DNA from: Sphingobacterium sp. | Lineage (GTDB): Bacteria > Bacteroidota > Bacteroidia > Sphingobacteriales > Sphingobacteriaceae | DNA length: 64,000 bases | Assembly: GCA_031253985.1 (NCBI GenBank) | Contig: JAIRVH010000045.1 | Span: 1-64,000, forward strand | Direction of reading: 5' to 3' | Shown: one piece after another, positions 15,945 to 24,735 of the stretch | Layout of the letters: each line of letters begins with the position of its first letter | Numbering within the stretch: position 1 is the first letter of the stretch | Translations under genes and position numbers: made by a program | Notes under the pieces: generated by a model | Databases searched by the model: none | What the model was told of the DNA's origin: nothing | Seen by the model: only the letters and a program-made list of their open reading frames with translations

Positions 15945-17606
15945 CTAGCGCTGTTTTTTCTTATTGAAATACGCCGTGATGGCATCTAAAGAATAGGTGT
16001 TCAGGCAGTTATTTGCTTGGAGACCACCTTTTTGGGCGACTAACACACCATACTGCATGTCTTGTAGTCCCTCCGTACGATGGGCATCCGGATTCACGGA
16101 TAGCAGTACTCCTTTTTCTACGGCATAACGGTGCCATCTCCAGTCAAGATCCAGGCGTAAAGGATTGGCATTTATCTCAATCACAACTCCGTTTGCAGCA
16201 CAGGCATCGATGATTTTTTTAAAATCTAATGGATAGCCCGCTCTACTTAACAGTAGCCTTCCTGTAGGATGTCCTAATATTGTTGTGTATGGATTTTCGA
16301 TCGCTTTAATTAGCCTGGCGGTTGCTCTTTCTTCATCCATTTTTAGATTGGAATGAACGGAAGCAACAACAAAATCGAATTTTGCCAGTATCTCATCAGG
16401 GTAGTCCAATGAACCATCGCCTAGAATATCGGATTCAATCCCGCTAAAGATCTTGAACGGCGCCAATTTTTCATTTAATGCAGCAATTTCCTGCCATTGT
16501 TCTTCTAATCTTTCGATGGATAGTCCGTTAGCATAAACTGCCGTTTTCGAGTGATCACAGACTCCCAGATATTCGAGTCCTAACACTTCTTTACAATGCA
16601 GGGCCATCTGCTCGAGACTATGGACACCGTCACTATACGTAGAGTGATTATGAAGTGTGCCTCTGAGATCCTTGTATTGGATTAGCTTTGGTAGGCTGTG
16701 ATTTTGGGCCAGTTCTATTTCATTCAATCCTTCACGTAGTTCGGGTTCGATATAATCCAAACCCAAGTTGCGGTAAATCGCTTCTTCACTGGAAAGTGAA
16801 GGGAGGTCTGGAAGTATATTAAATAGGAGATCGAGGTGTGCAGTAGATCCGGTGCTAAGAATCAGGTCACGATAAAAATCATTGATATTACTGCTGAAGA
16901 CTTTGAAAGTAAATCCCAGATCATCGGTCAGTTCTATGGAGTTTTCTGTTTTTTCGACTAAAGTATATGCCCCTAAAAATTTCTCTACGCTATCGATATG
17001 CTCAGAAATCAAAAGATCTACAGTGCTCAAAATTTCGCATTTTCGTCTGAAATCACCTGTGAAGGACAATAGGGAAGCGGGAAAATGCGATTTAAGGTCG
17101 TTAAAGAAGTGTTCTGCCAAAGGAAGCACTTTTGCATATAAAAACCATCCTTTGTTGGAGATGGAAAACTCAATGGATTTTTTGATGTCTTCTTGGGTTT
17201 TAAGTCCAAATCCTTTCGCTTCAACAAGACGGTTTTCGTTACAGGCATAAAGCAGCTCACCTACACTTTCAATCTCCAGTTCTTTCCAGATAATCTCGAT
17301 CTTTTTAGGACCTAGCCCCTTAATGTTTAACATTTCAACAATACCGGATGGCGTATTTTCCATAAGGGTCTGAAGCTCTTTAAAAGTTCCGGTAGCAGCC
17401 ACTTCCTTTGCTTTTTCAGCGGTGCTTTTTCCTATGCCGGGCTGCGCACTCAATTCTTCGAGAGTGGCCTCTACAATACGGAAAGGCAGCTTGTCCAACT
17501 TAAACGAGGCACTCGCTATGGATTTTGTTCGAAAAGGATTTTCATTGTGCAATTCCATTAATTGGCTGCATAATTTGAATATTTTGGAAATCGCTTTATT
17601 GTCCAT
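15945..17606 (-). CDS. polX: PolX-type DNA polymerase/PHP protein with degenerate polymerase site
   Basis: Family X polymerase layout in 553 residues: helix-hairpin-helix region (1-145), nucleotidyltransferase core (about 155-290) and PHP phosphoesterase domain (about 315-550). The PHP metal ligands all look present: LHNHSTYSDG, CDHS, GIESDIL, VASVHS, LGHPTGR and NPDAHR. The polymerase site is not canonical: where family members have GS..RR......GDLD, this protein has GDFRR......STVD (residues 184-197), losing the first catalytic Asp, and the third (usually V-D-L-R) also appears replaced in GFTFKVF. It is probably a 3'-5' exonuclease or phosphoesterase without polymerase activity, acting in base excision repair. 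Confidence 0.88.
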   Translation of the reverse strand: MDNKAISKIFKLCSQLMELHNENPFRTKSIASASFKLDKLPFRIVEATLEELSAQPGIGKSTAEKAKEVAATGTFKELQTLMENTPSGIVEMLNIKGLGPKKIEIIWKELEIESVGELLYACNENRLVEAKGFGLKTQEDIKKSIEFSISNKGWFLYAKVLPLAEHFFNDLKSHFPASLLSFTGDFRRKCEILSTVDLLISEHIDSVEKFLGAYTLVEKTENSIELTDDLGFTFKVFSSNINDFYRDLILSTGSTAHLDLLFNILPDLPSLSSEEAIYRNLGLDYIEPELREGLNEIELAQNHSLPKLIQYKDLRGTLHNHSTYSDGVHSLEQMALHCKEVLGLEYLGVCDHSKTAVYANGLSIERLEEQWQEIAALNEKLAPFKIFSGIESDILGDGSLDYPDEILAKFDFVVASVHSNLKMDEERATARLIKAIENPYTTILGHPTGRLLLSRAGYPLDFKKIIDACAANGVVIEINANPLRLDLDWRWHRYAVEKGVLLSVNPDAHRTEGLQDMQYGVLVAQKGGLQANNCLNTYSLDAITAYFNKKKQR

Positions 17607-17784
17607 CGTGCGCTGAATTGTTAAGCTACAAATATCTTAAATTTTAGATCAAAATAACAATTCAAATGAGGATATTCTAGCGTTAAAATATGTGAAATAG
17701 CCATTTTAAATAGCTATTTCTTTCTATTCCCTGAAATTAACAACAAAGTGACAAATGAGTCCCTGTTTAGCCGAACATTTTGGT

Positions 17785-17792
17785 TATGTTTG
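17785..17792 (+). promoter_or_regulatory. candidate -7 element for the FemAB-like gene
   Basis: TATGTTTG matches TAnnTTTG and lies 75 bases ahead of the ATG. No clear TTG at the -33 spacing. Confidence 0.35.
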
Positions 17793-17866
17793 CCGTTTTT
17801 GTGCTTTAAAATCGATGCTTTTTTTGAGCATCTGAAAAAATACCCCTATTAAATTGGAGAAATATC

Positions 17867-18991
17867 ATGATAGCAGACATTAGTGACAAAGAAATCAGTG
17901 GGCTTTATAAAACAGGTATTATTCAACAGACTGCTTATTGGTCTGCAGTAAAAAAAATGCAGGGCATACAGTCGAAGGCATTTAACTTTAAATCGAAACA
18001 GTCTGATCTCTATATCGGGGTCGACGACGATACGTATTTTATTGGTGATTTATTGATTATTATACAGACCATAGATCAGGAACACTGCATTGCCTATGTA
18101 CCTTATGGACCGGAGATCGAACCTTCAGATGAGAATCAAGGTTATTTTTTGGAACAGTTATCGGAGAGTTTGCGTTCCCATCTGCCCCCAAATTGCATTA
18201 TGATACGCTACGATCTATCCTGGGAGTCTCATTGGGCTAAAGAGGATGATTGTTATGACCTTCATGGGAACTGGTTGGGGATGCCCGAAAAACGTATTCA
18301 GGAGATGCGTTTTAACTTTAATACGGAAAACTGGAATTTTCATAAAGCAAATACAGACATCCTTCCTTCCAATACTATTTTTATGGACCTTAGAAAGGAA
18401 GAGGATATGCTGCTTGCACATATGAAATCCAAGACGAGATATAATATTAATCTGGCAGAACGGAAAGGGGTGCGTGTGCGTTCACTCGGACTGGAAAGTT
18501 TGGAAATCTGGTATGAGCTTTATAGGCAGACAGCTCTTCGCAACAACTTCTTTTTACATGATATCAGTTATTTTAAGATTGTTCTATCCGCAAGGGCAAA
18601 TGATACCTTATCGCCTGCAGATGTCTATCTTTTAGTCGCCGAAGCGGATAACCAGCCTCTAGCGGCCATGTTTTTGGTGATAGCAGCAAATCGGGGGACT
18701 TATCTATATGGGGCTTCTGCTTCAGAAAATCGTAACTATATGGCAACTTATGCTTTGCAATGGCGCGCAATGCAGCTTGCGAAAGAAAAAGGATGTACAG
18801 AATATGATTTCTTTGGCGTATCTCCACAGGCCGATCCTTCACATCCTTTATATGGACTTTATCGGTTCAAAACAGGCTTTGGTGGTGAAATCTACCACCG
18901 CATGGGCTGTTGGGATTATCCGCTGGACAATAGAAAATATCAATACTATGCTTCAATGGAGTTCAAAAACCAAAGTTATCACTTGAGTTAG
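17867..18991 (+). CDS. FemAB/FemX family aminoacyltransferase
   Basis: FemABX proteins add amino acids from aminoacyl-tRNA to lipid II side chains; they have two GNAT-like halves. In this 374-residue protein the first half has TAYWSAVKKMQG and YVPYGPEIEP, and the second has MKSKTRYNINLAERKGVRVR (the typical linker), LAAMFLVIAANRGTYLYGASA and the final ALQWRAMQLAKEKGCTEYDFFGVSP with GLYRFKTGFGG. The ATG at 17867 is preceded by TTGGAGAAAT, a fair ribosome site. It may add a peptidoglycan cross-bridge residue, but Bacteroidota usually cross-link directly, so another acceptor is possible. It converges on the next gene with a 3-base gap. Confidence 0.87.
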   Translation: MIADISDKEISGLYKTGIIQQTAYWSAVKKMQGIQSKAFNFKSKQSDLYIGVDDDTYFIGDLLIIIQTIDQEHCIAYVPYGPEIEPSDENQGYFLEQLSESLRSHLPPNCIMIRYDLSWESHWAKEDDCYDLHGNWLGMPEKRIQEMRFNFNTENWNFHKANTDILPSNTIFMDLRKEEDMLLAHMKSKTRYNINLAERKGVRVRSLGLESLEIWYELYRQTALRNNFFLHDISYFKIVLSARANDTLSPADVYLLVAEADNQPLAAMFLVIAANRGTYLYGASASENRNYMATYALQWRAMQLAKEKGCTEYDFFGVSPQADPSHPLYGLYRFKTGFGGEIYHRMGCWDYPLDNRKYQYYASMEFKNQSYHLS

Positions 18992-18994
18992 GGT

Positions 18995-20248
18995 TTAGAA
19001 TACTTCGCCTAGGGTAAGTCTCACGCCGCGGTGGTTCTTGCTGATCCCATAGTCGATGCCGATATTGGTGCCTGAATTTTTGTTAAACTTGATTCGCGCA
19101 CCAGCACCGGTGCCTACATTCCAATCCTCAAACATGCTGTTTTTTGGCCCATTTAAAGTGGTGAAATTCATAAACGCAACAAATCCAAATAAGCCGTTCT
19201 TCGTGATATCGCGACGGTATTCCGTTTCTAAATAATAAAGCGATTTTCCCCGAAAACGGCTGACGGGAAAACCTCTTCCAGAACTGTTGTATGGATCCCA
19301 TCCTAAATTGGGAAGATCAAGATAGGGAGCTTTGCTATTAAATACAGTCCAGAAAAAACTTCTTATAGCAATCATATTTTGTCGGTTTCGGTCTTGTGTG
19401 AGCCTATGGTAGCGTCTCACTTCGAGAAATAATGATTTCCAATTCTGATCACTTCCTAAAAATATCGGATTTACGCGAAACTGTAAATTGGCATAGTTAC
19501 CCGACCAGGTATTGATCGAATTGGCTCGTGTATCGTAGATTAAATTGAAGCTGACTCCTGAAGACATGGTATTATCTTTTAAATCTGTTCCATAAGGGTA
19601 CGAGGTGTATTCTTCCAACGGGATACTGCTTGTCGACTTAATATTCATTCGATAATCCAGATCATAACCAATTCCCATAAAAAGACCCCCATGAATTCTT
19701 TTTAACGCATGTTGGTATAAACGAAAATAGGTGTAATCTAAATTAATCTGTTGATCGCCATGATGCTCTTTACCGATTCCCCAAGTTTCGTGTGGATATT
19801 TTAGCAGACGAATATCCCCATCAATCACCCACGAATTTTCCTTTAACCAGATGTAGGAGCGTATGGGGAGTCCAAATCGCTTACCAAAATTGGTGTAAGG
19901 CGTAAAAGTCATTTTGGACATATAGGTGTCTGAGCGATCGCCCAAATAAAATCCTGCAGTTGTACTTGTAATTAAAGCATGACCACCTCCGGGGACATTT
20001 GTTGAAAATGGTAAAAAAGAAAAATATATTTTTTTTCCTGTGCTATCAACGGATTCCGGTGGTTTGATATTCAGTATTTCCTTGCCAATGTCAATGAGAT
20101 CCCTTTGTTTACTTGTATCAGCGAGATGTTTGGTAGTTTCTATCTCATTGACGGGCCGTTGCGCATATAAGGTATCACAAAGCGCAATTAAAACCAGCAA
20201 AATGGGCAATTTAAAAAGAAAAATATATGCTCTATCGTCGTGTGTCAT
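18995..20248 (-). CDS. BamA/TamA-like outer membrane beta-barrel protein
   Basis: Predicted outer membrane protein. Starting at the ATG at 20248 it begins MTHDDRAYIFLFKLP and has a hydrophobic signal sequence ending LYAQ; an in-frame TTG at 20287 would add 13 residues before it. The mature part is rich in alternating aromatic strands, contains FNLIYDTRANSINTWSGNY and RGFPVSRFRGKSLYYLETEYRRD (the Omp85 barrel-type RGF/RFRG region), and ends with LTLGEVF, a C-terminal phenylalanine as in barrels. There are no POTRA repeats, so it is a short surface-antigen-type member and not BamA itself. Role unknown. Confidence 0.75.
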   Translation of the reverse strand: MTHDDRAYIFLFKLPILLVLIALCDTLYAQRPVNEIETTKHLADTSKQRDLIDIGKEILNIKPPESVDSTGKKIYFSFLPFSTNVPGGGHALITSTTAGFYLGDRSDTYMSKMTFTPYTNFGKRFGLPIRSYIWLKENSWVIDGDIRLLKYPHETWGIGKEHHGDQQINLDYTYFRLYQHALKRIHGGLFMGIGYDLDYRMNIKSTSSIPLEEYTSYPYGTDLKDNTMSSGVSFNLIYDTRANSINTWSGNYANLQFRVNPIFLGSDQNWKSLFLEVRRYHRLTQDRNRQNMIAIRSFFWTVFNSKAPYLDLPNLGWDPYNSSGRGFPVSRFRGKSLYYLETEYRRDITKNGLFGFVAFMNFTTLNGPKNSMFEDWNVGTGAGARIKFNKNSGTNIGIDYGISKNHRGVRLTLGEVF

Positions 20249-20433
20249 GAAAGAATGCAATCTAATAGGAATTAGACAGAATAGCAATATTCAAACCAAT
20301 AATTTATTCATTCTGTCACGTTTTGGCTATACAACGGATTGATTGAAAATTCATTCACCTAGAAAAAAATAGCTTTTACCGATTTTAATGTAATGTTAAT
20401 CTAAATGTAATGAAATCGATATATCACTTGTCT

Positions 20434-20441
20434 TAACTTTG
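20434..20441 (+). promoter_or_regulatory. candidate -7 element for the small secreted protein gene
   Basis: TAACTTTG matches TAnnTTTG, 98 bases ahead of the ATG at 20539. The -33 TTG is not clear. Confidence 0.4.
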
Positions 20442-20538
20442 AATCAGAAAATAAATAAAAAAAGTACGCAACAAATTTAGGCAGTGCGCGACAATCAAAT
20501 AAGAAAATATACTAATACATTATAAAATTGAAAAAGAT

Positions 20539-20967
20539 ATGAAAACTTTAGTAAAAACATTTGTAGCAGCAGCAATGATTGCAATCTCTACTTGCTCAAT
20601 GGCTTCTGTTAAACCAGAAGAACGCAATTTAATTACTGCTGATTTGGCCATCGACGAGTACGTTGGTGCAATGACCGAAGGTCAAATAGCTAATTTGGAT
20701 AAGCTTTTTACAGCTGATTTTAACCAAAAAATTTGTGGCAAACAAGATTTGCAACATAGTCGTCTTGAGATGATTGAGTTTTTGAAAAAACAAAAAGGTA
20801 TCAAGATGAACTGCAAAACAACCACCCAGATCGTTGAAGAATTACCTGATTATGCAATCGCGAAAGTTACGATGCAGTTCGACGGTTTTGCTAAAACGGA
20901 TCTGATCACGCTTGTTAAAGAAAACGGAACCTGGAAAGTTTCCAAATCAGTAAACTCTTATAAATAG
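20539..20967 (+). CDS. small secreted NTF2-like protein
   Basis: A 142-residue protein with a signal peptide (MKTLVKTFVAAAMIAISTCS, cleaved near residue 22). The mature part reads like a single cone-shaped NTF2/lumazine-binding-like domain: AIDEYVGAMTEGQIANLDKLF at the start, then paired strands ending in DLITLVKENGTWKVSKSVNSYK, a common end of this fold. No catalytic residues can be named. Such periplasmic domains usually bind small ligands. Monocistronic: promoter-like element upstream and a terminator shared with the tRNA downstream. Confidence 0.75.
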   Translation: MKTLVKTFVAAAMIAISTCSMASVKPEERNLITADLAIDEYVGAMTEGQIANLDKLFTADFNQKICGKQDLQHSRLEMIEFLKKQKGIKMNCKTTTQIVEELPDYAIAKVTMQFDGFAKTDLITLVKENGTWKVSKSVNSYK

Positions 20968-21004
20968 AAATTTACTGCAGAAGTTGGTTGATTAGAATAA
21001 GAAA

Positions 21005-21035
21005 GGGGGTACTTAAATAAAGTAACCCCTTTTTT
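21005..21035. terminator. bidirectional terminator between a small gene and tRNA-Ala
   Basis: GGGGTACTT (21006-21014) pairs with AAGTAACCCC (21020-21029) with one bulged base, followed by six T. In the minus direction it follows the tRNA 3' end directly and is followed by CCCCCTTT. Confidence 0.75.
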
Positions 21036-21036
21036 G

Positions 21037-21110
21037 TGGAGCATATCAGATTCGAACTGATCACCTCTTCGCTGCCAGCGAAGCGCTCTAGCCAAATGAG
21101 CTAATGCCCC
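21037..21110 (-). tRNA. tRNA-Ala (GGC anticodon)
   Basis: All four arms fold in 74 bases. The acceptor stem GGGGCAT/ATGCTCC has the G3-U70 pair that marks alanine tRNAs. The anticodon stem CTTCG/CGAAG encloses CTGGCAG, so the anticodon is GGC (reads GCC/GCU). The T arm is ATCAG-TTCGAAT-CTGAT. The discriminator is A, and CCA is not encoded. Confidence 0.97.
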
Positions 21111-21376
21111 TGCTTTGTTTAGTGTCGCTAAGATAGTACTTTTTTAGAAAAACATCGTTTCTTTTTTATTTTTATGCAGTTTTTTCTATACTGTTATTCA
21201 GTTGCTTTTTTTTGAGAACCTAATTGTGCGCTAATCACTGTCCAGCTAAATACTTTGCAGATCTTTTTATCCTATTGAAAACAAGTGAGTTTGACGGATA
21301 CGGTGTCTCTCTTATCAATCGACTGTTCCAATTTGCCTCGGCAAAAACTGTTGCTGAAACTTTTCCTATAAAGGTA

Positions 21377-22129
21377 TTATTGTTTTTCTGTTAAAAGCGC
21401 TTCTGTTCGTTTTATCTGACCTTTATCTTTCCAGGCATCGTGTCCGGGAATCACCATATTAATTTGGGGATATTTTGTCAGCAACCTTGCTAAGGATGGT
21501 TTCCATGATTTTACGTCTCCGTCGGCCGTAAACCCCAGGTCTCGAGCTTCCGAGCTTTTTATAAAACAGCCGCCGTCAAGGATCTTATATTCGGGAAACC
21601 AAACAACAACGTTGTCCATGGAGTGTCCAGGACCAAAAAAGTTCAGAACAAAAGACTGACCACCGATTTTGTAGGTTTTATTGATGTCAACAAGATGAGC
21701 GGCTTGTGCTTTGTGATTTGCCTTTAGTAGATCATTCGTCATTTTTGTTGCGTAGGTGGGAATCCCAATGCGATTGTAATAGGCAAAACCACCTGCACGG
21801 TCTTCGTGCCAATGTGTTGCGTAAACAGCAATAACAGGTAAATCATGTCTTTGTTTAATACTATCCAGTAAGGGCTGGTATTGGGTAGAATCCCATGGGG
21901 TGTCAAAAAGGATAACACCTTTTTTCGTGATTAAGTACAAGGCATTAGCTGCATATTTGGCGCCATCAAAGGTATTAAAGGTCGTGTAGAGATATAGTTT
22001 CGAATTAATTTTTTCTATTAAAAGAGGCTTCTCCTGCGCCTGTAATGCTGGAGTAAGGCATAGAAAACCAGTGCTCAAGCAAAAACTAACAAGGAGAACA
22101 CGGATATTGGCTGAAAGAAGTGAAATCAT
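21377..22129 (-). CDS. subclass B1 metallo-beta-lactamase
   Basis: A secreted zinc beta-lactamase predicted to hydrolyse beta-lactams in the periplasm. The 250-residue protein has a signal peptide ending near ALQAQ (residue 32). All B1 zinc ligands are visible: H106, H108 and D110 in HWHEDR, H169 in GPGHS, C188 in DGGCFIK and H230 in IPGHD; K191 of the GGCxxK loop, which contacts substrate in B1 enzymes, is kept. It resembles the BlaB/IND/EBR group of flavobacterial enzymes in layout. It has its own short transcription unit near tRNA-Ala with no mobile element, so it is probably a resident chromosomal gene. Spectrum cannot be read from sequence. Confidence 0.9.
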   Translation of the reverse strand: MISLLSANIRVLLVSFCLSTGFLCLTPALQAQEKPLLIEKINSKLYLYTTFNTFDGAKYAANALYLITKKGVILFDTPWDSTQYQPLLDSIKQRHDLPVIAVYATHWHEDRAGGFAYYNRIGIPTYATKMTNDLLKANHKAQAAHLVDINKTYKIGGQSFVLNFFGPGHSMDNVVVWFPEYKILDGGCFIKSSEARDLGFTADGDVKSWKPSLARLLTKYPQINMVIPGHDAWKDKGQIKRTEALLTEKQ

Positions 22130-22202
22130 ATTTTTTTTATGTTATTGCATTAACGTTGGAACGAAATGAATATTGCTTCTTCAACGTTTGATTAAAATAT
22201 TT

Positions 22203-22541
22203 TTATATTGATTGCACAAAATCTTCACGATAAGGATTGAACGAATCGATCAGTTCTCCTTCCTCAAGACATTCACATCCATGAATCAGATTTGAATAAA
22301 TGATACACGAATCTCCTGCCGTCAAGATGCTGTCAATACCATCAATATGGTATCTGAATTTTCCAGCACTGACATAAGAAATTTGCGTATGTGGATGTTG
22401 ATGAAGTGCCCCTATGGCCCCTTTCTCAAATCGAACTTTCATGAGCATGAGCTCCTCGTTAAAAACGAGTATCTTGCGCATGACACCTTCGCCCAAGTCT
22501 GTCCATTGCTGTTCGCTGTCGTGTAGGAATATTTCGCTCAT
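22203..22541 (-). CDS. cupin domain protein
   Basis: A small single-domain cupin of 112 residues from the ATG at 22541; an in-frame upstream ATG at 22625 would add 28 residues unrelated to the fold. Cupin motif 1 is HQHPHTQISYVSAGKFRY (metal-binding histidines) and motif 2 is AGDSCIIYSNLIHGCECLE. It resembles small cupins that accompany sugar or sensor functions, but the ligand is unknown. The adjacent beta-lactamase is 73 bases downstream on the same strand, so co-transcription is possible. Confidence 0.82.
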   Translation of the reverse strand: MSEIFLHDSEQQWTDLGEGVMRKILVFNEELMLMKVRFEKGAIGALHQHPHTQISYVSAGKFRYHIDGIDSILTAGDSCIIYSNLIHGCECLEEGELIDSFNPYREDFVQSI

Positions 22542-22734
22542 CTGATTGCTATTTTTGTGAATGTTTCGATCGTAAATCCTTTGATTTTCAATTATAGCAA
22601 ATAAATATGAATTTATGGTCAGCATATAAATATGCTTTGCAGAATTTGATGAAAGACGCAGAGAATTAAACCCAAATGATTCAAATAACGGAAAAAACAG
22701 TTATTTTGCGCTGGGGCAATATGGATATCCAAGT

Positions 22735-24648
22735 ATGAATTATTTCGACAAACTTATCACTTTATTACGTGAAGAACAACAATTTGATAGATTACAGCAT
22801 GAGACTTTGTTATTGAAAAGTAGCTTGAATGAGCGACGGATGCAAGGCGTTACTTGGTTTCCGATTCAGATAATAGATACTGAGCTTGGAAGAGGGGATT
22901 ATTTGTCTGTTAGTTTAAACAGAACCAATCATTATGACGTCGATCACAAGTTCCGCTTCGGTATGCCAGTTTCCCTATTCTCGAATCACGATCCCGAAAG
23001 GGACCGAATAGATGGGATTATATCCTCCATAAGTAGGGACGGGATGCGAATCTCATTTCGTGTGGATGAACTGCCTGAATGGAGCAGGAGAGGGAAGCTT
23101 GGTATTGATTTATTATTTGATGAGTATTCTTATCGGGAGATGTTCAATGCGCTGGAGAAAGGCAAGGAATTGGGTAAAGATACAAAGCAGGGTAGTTTCG
23201 TGAGGAAGTTAATCGGAGAAAAATTGATTCCAATGGAATCCAACGAGGAGTTCTTTGCCCACCCCAACTTGAATGTCAGTCAGAATAAAGCCGTTCAGCA
23301 TATCTTGGAAGCCAATACAGTGGCACTTTTGCATGGCCCACCGGGGACAGGAAAGACAACAACATTGATACAGGCCGTGAAGGCATTATTAAAACAGGAC
23401 AGCAAGCAGCTGTTGGTTGTTGCACCTAGCAACACGGCAGTTGATCTGTTGACCGAACGGTTGGATGCGGTTGGAGTCGCGGTAACAAGAATAGGTAACC
23501 CTGTAAAAGTTTCAGAACATCTCCAGGAGCTGACACTCGATGCAAAAATTGATCGACATCCTGCAAATAAGGATATTAAAACACTTCAAAAGCAAGTGCG
23601 TGCCTATACCGAGATGGCTCAAAAATATAAACGTAGCTTTGGAAAGGCGGAGCGGGAGCAAAGAAAAGCATTGTTTGATGAAGCTCACCGGATCCGGAAG
23701 GAGGTCGATCAGATTCAAGATTTTATCAGCGCAGATGTTTTGGACAAATCGCAGGTAATCACTGCAACATTGGTTGGATCAAATCATGAGGTTATTCGAA
23801 ATCGTAGCTATGAAACAGTCATTATAGATGAGGCTGCACAGGCACTGGAGCCTGCTTGCTGGATCCCGATATTAAAAGCACATCGACTTGTTTTAGCTGG
23901 CGATCACAATCAATTGTCGCCTACGGTAAAATCCAGTAAAATAGCTGGTCATGGCTTAAGTCATACGCTATTCGAAAAATTGGTAGACCATAATCCGCAA
24001 TTAGTTTCTTTGCTAGATGTGCAATATCGAATGAACGAACAAATTATGCAATATCCTTCCGTAGCGCTGTATGATGGTTTATTAAGGGCGGATAGCGCAG
24101 TCGCACATTGGAGCATAGCAGGAGATTCTGAGCCCGTGTTATTTATTGATACAGCGGGAGCGGGATTTGAAGAAACAGAAATCGATGGAGCAATCTTCAA
24201 TTCCGGGGAAGCCCATTTTCTGACATCTCATCTGAACGAACATATTGGGGCTTGGACAGCTTCCTTAAGCATCGATGAAAGCCTGAGCATCGGAGTGATC
24301 GCACCTTATCGGAAACAGGTCTCGTTATTACAGGAAATACGTGAGGGGGAGGAGAGACTGAAACCTTTTGCTGATTTGATTAAAATACAGACCATCGATA
24401 GTTTTCAAGGCCAGGAGAAAGATATTATCTATATCAGCTTGACGCGAAGTAACGCTGAACAGCAGATTGGTTTTTTGTCCGATGTTCGACGGATGAATGT
24501 GGCAATGACTAGAGCGAAGAAAAAGCTGATTGTAATAGGTGATAGTGCCACAATCGGTTCACATCCTTTCTATCGTGATTTTATCGCCTATACCGAAGCA
24601 ATCGGGCATTACCATAGTGTTTGGGAATGGGATATTTCAGCGATATAA
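22735..24648 (+). CDS. SF1 helicase, IGHMBP2/Upf1-like
   Basis: Superfamily 1B helicase of 637 residues. The N-terminal 170 residues form a beta-barrel-like region as in IGHMBP2. Walker A is GPPGTGKTT at 201-209, motif II reads VIIDEAAQAL, motif III GDHNQLSPTV, and the C-terminal RecA domain has VSLLDVQYRMNEQI, IGVIAPYRKQV, IQTIDSFQGQEKDIIYIS and NVAMTRAKKKLIVIGD. These bacterial Upf1-like enzymes unwind DNA or RNA 5'-3'; the physiological role is not established. Monocistronic, ended by a perfect palindrome directly after the stop. Confidence 0.9.
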   Translation: MNYFDKLITLLREEQQFDRLQHETLLLKSSLNERRMQGVTWFPIQIIDTELGRGDYLSVSLNRTNHYDVDHKFRFGMPVSLFSNHDPERDRIDGIISSISRDGMRISFRVDELPEWSRRGKLGIDLLFDEYSYREMFNALEKGKELGKDTKQGSFVRKLIGEKLIPMESNEEFFAHPNLNVSQNKAVQHILEANTVALLHGPPGTGKTTTLIQAVKALLKQDSKQLLVVAPSNTAVDLLTERLDAVGVAVTRIGNPVKVSEHLQELTLDAKIDRHPANKDIKTLQKQVRAYTEMAQKYKRSFGKAEREQRKALFDEAHRIRKEVDQIQDFISADVLDKSQVITATLVGSNHEVIRNRSYETVIIDEAAQALEPACWIPILKAHRLVLAGDHNQLSPTVKSSKIAGHGLSHTLFEKLVDHNPQLVSLLDVQYRMNEQIMQYPSVALYDGLLRADSAVAHWSIAGDSEPVLFIDTAGAGFEETEIDGAIFNSGEAHFLTSHLNEHIGAWTASLSIDESLSIGVIAPYRKQVSLLQEIREGEERLKPFADLIKIQTIDSFQGQEKDIIYISLTRSNAEQQIGFLSDVRRMNVAMTRAKKKLIVIGDSATIGSHPFYRDFIAYTEAIGHYHSVWEWDISAI

Positions 24649-24684
24649 TGCATAAAGCCATTTCCCGGGAAATGGCTTTATGCA
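24649..24684. terminator. 36-base perfect palindrome, bidirectional terminator
   Basis: The bases right after the helicase stop read the same on both strands: 16-base arms around a CCGG centre (arms 24649-24664 and 24669-24684). It lies between the convergent helicase and acyl-CoA dehydrogenase-like genes. Confidence 0.8.
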
Positions 24685-24735
24685 GTTTATTCCACCGTGC
24701 TAAAAAACAGTTGACTTCGTTAACACAACGCTTGA

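Noticed and set aside
21037..21376. Integration site at tRNA-Ala with the beta-lactamase as island cargo
   Set aside because: No integrase and no repeated copy of the tRNA 3' end was seen in the window.
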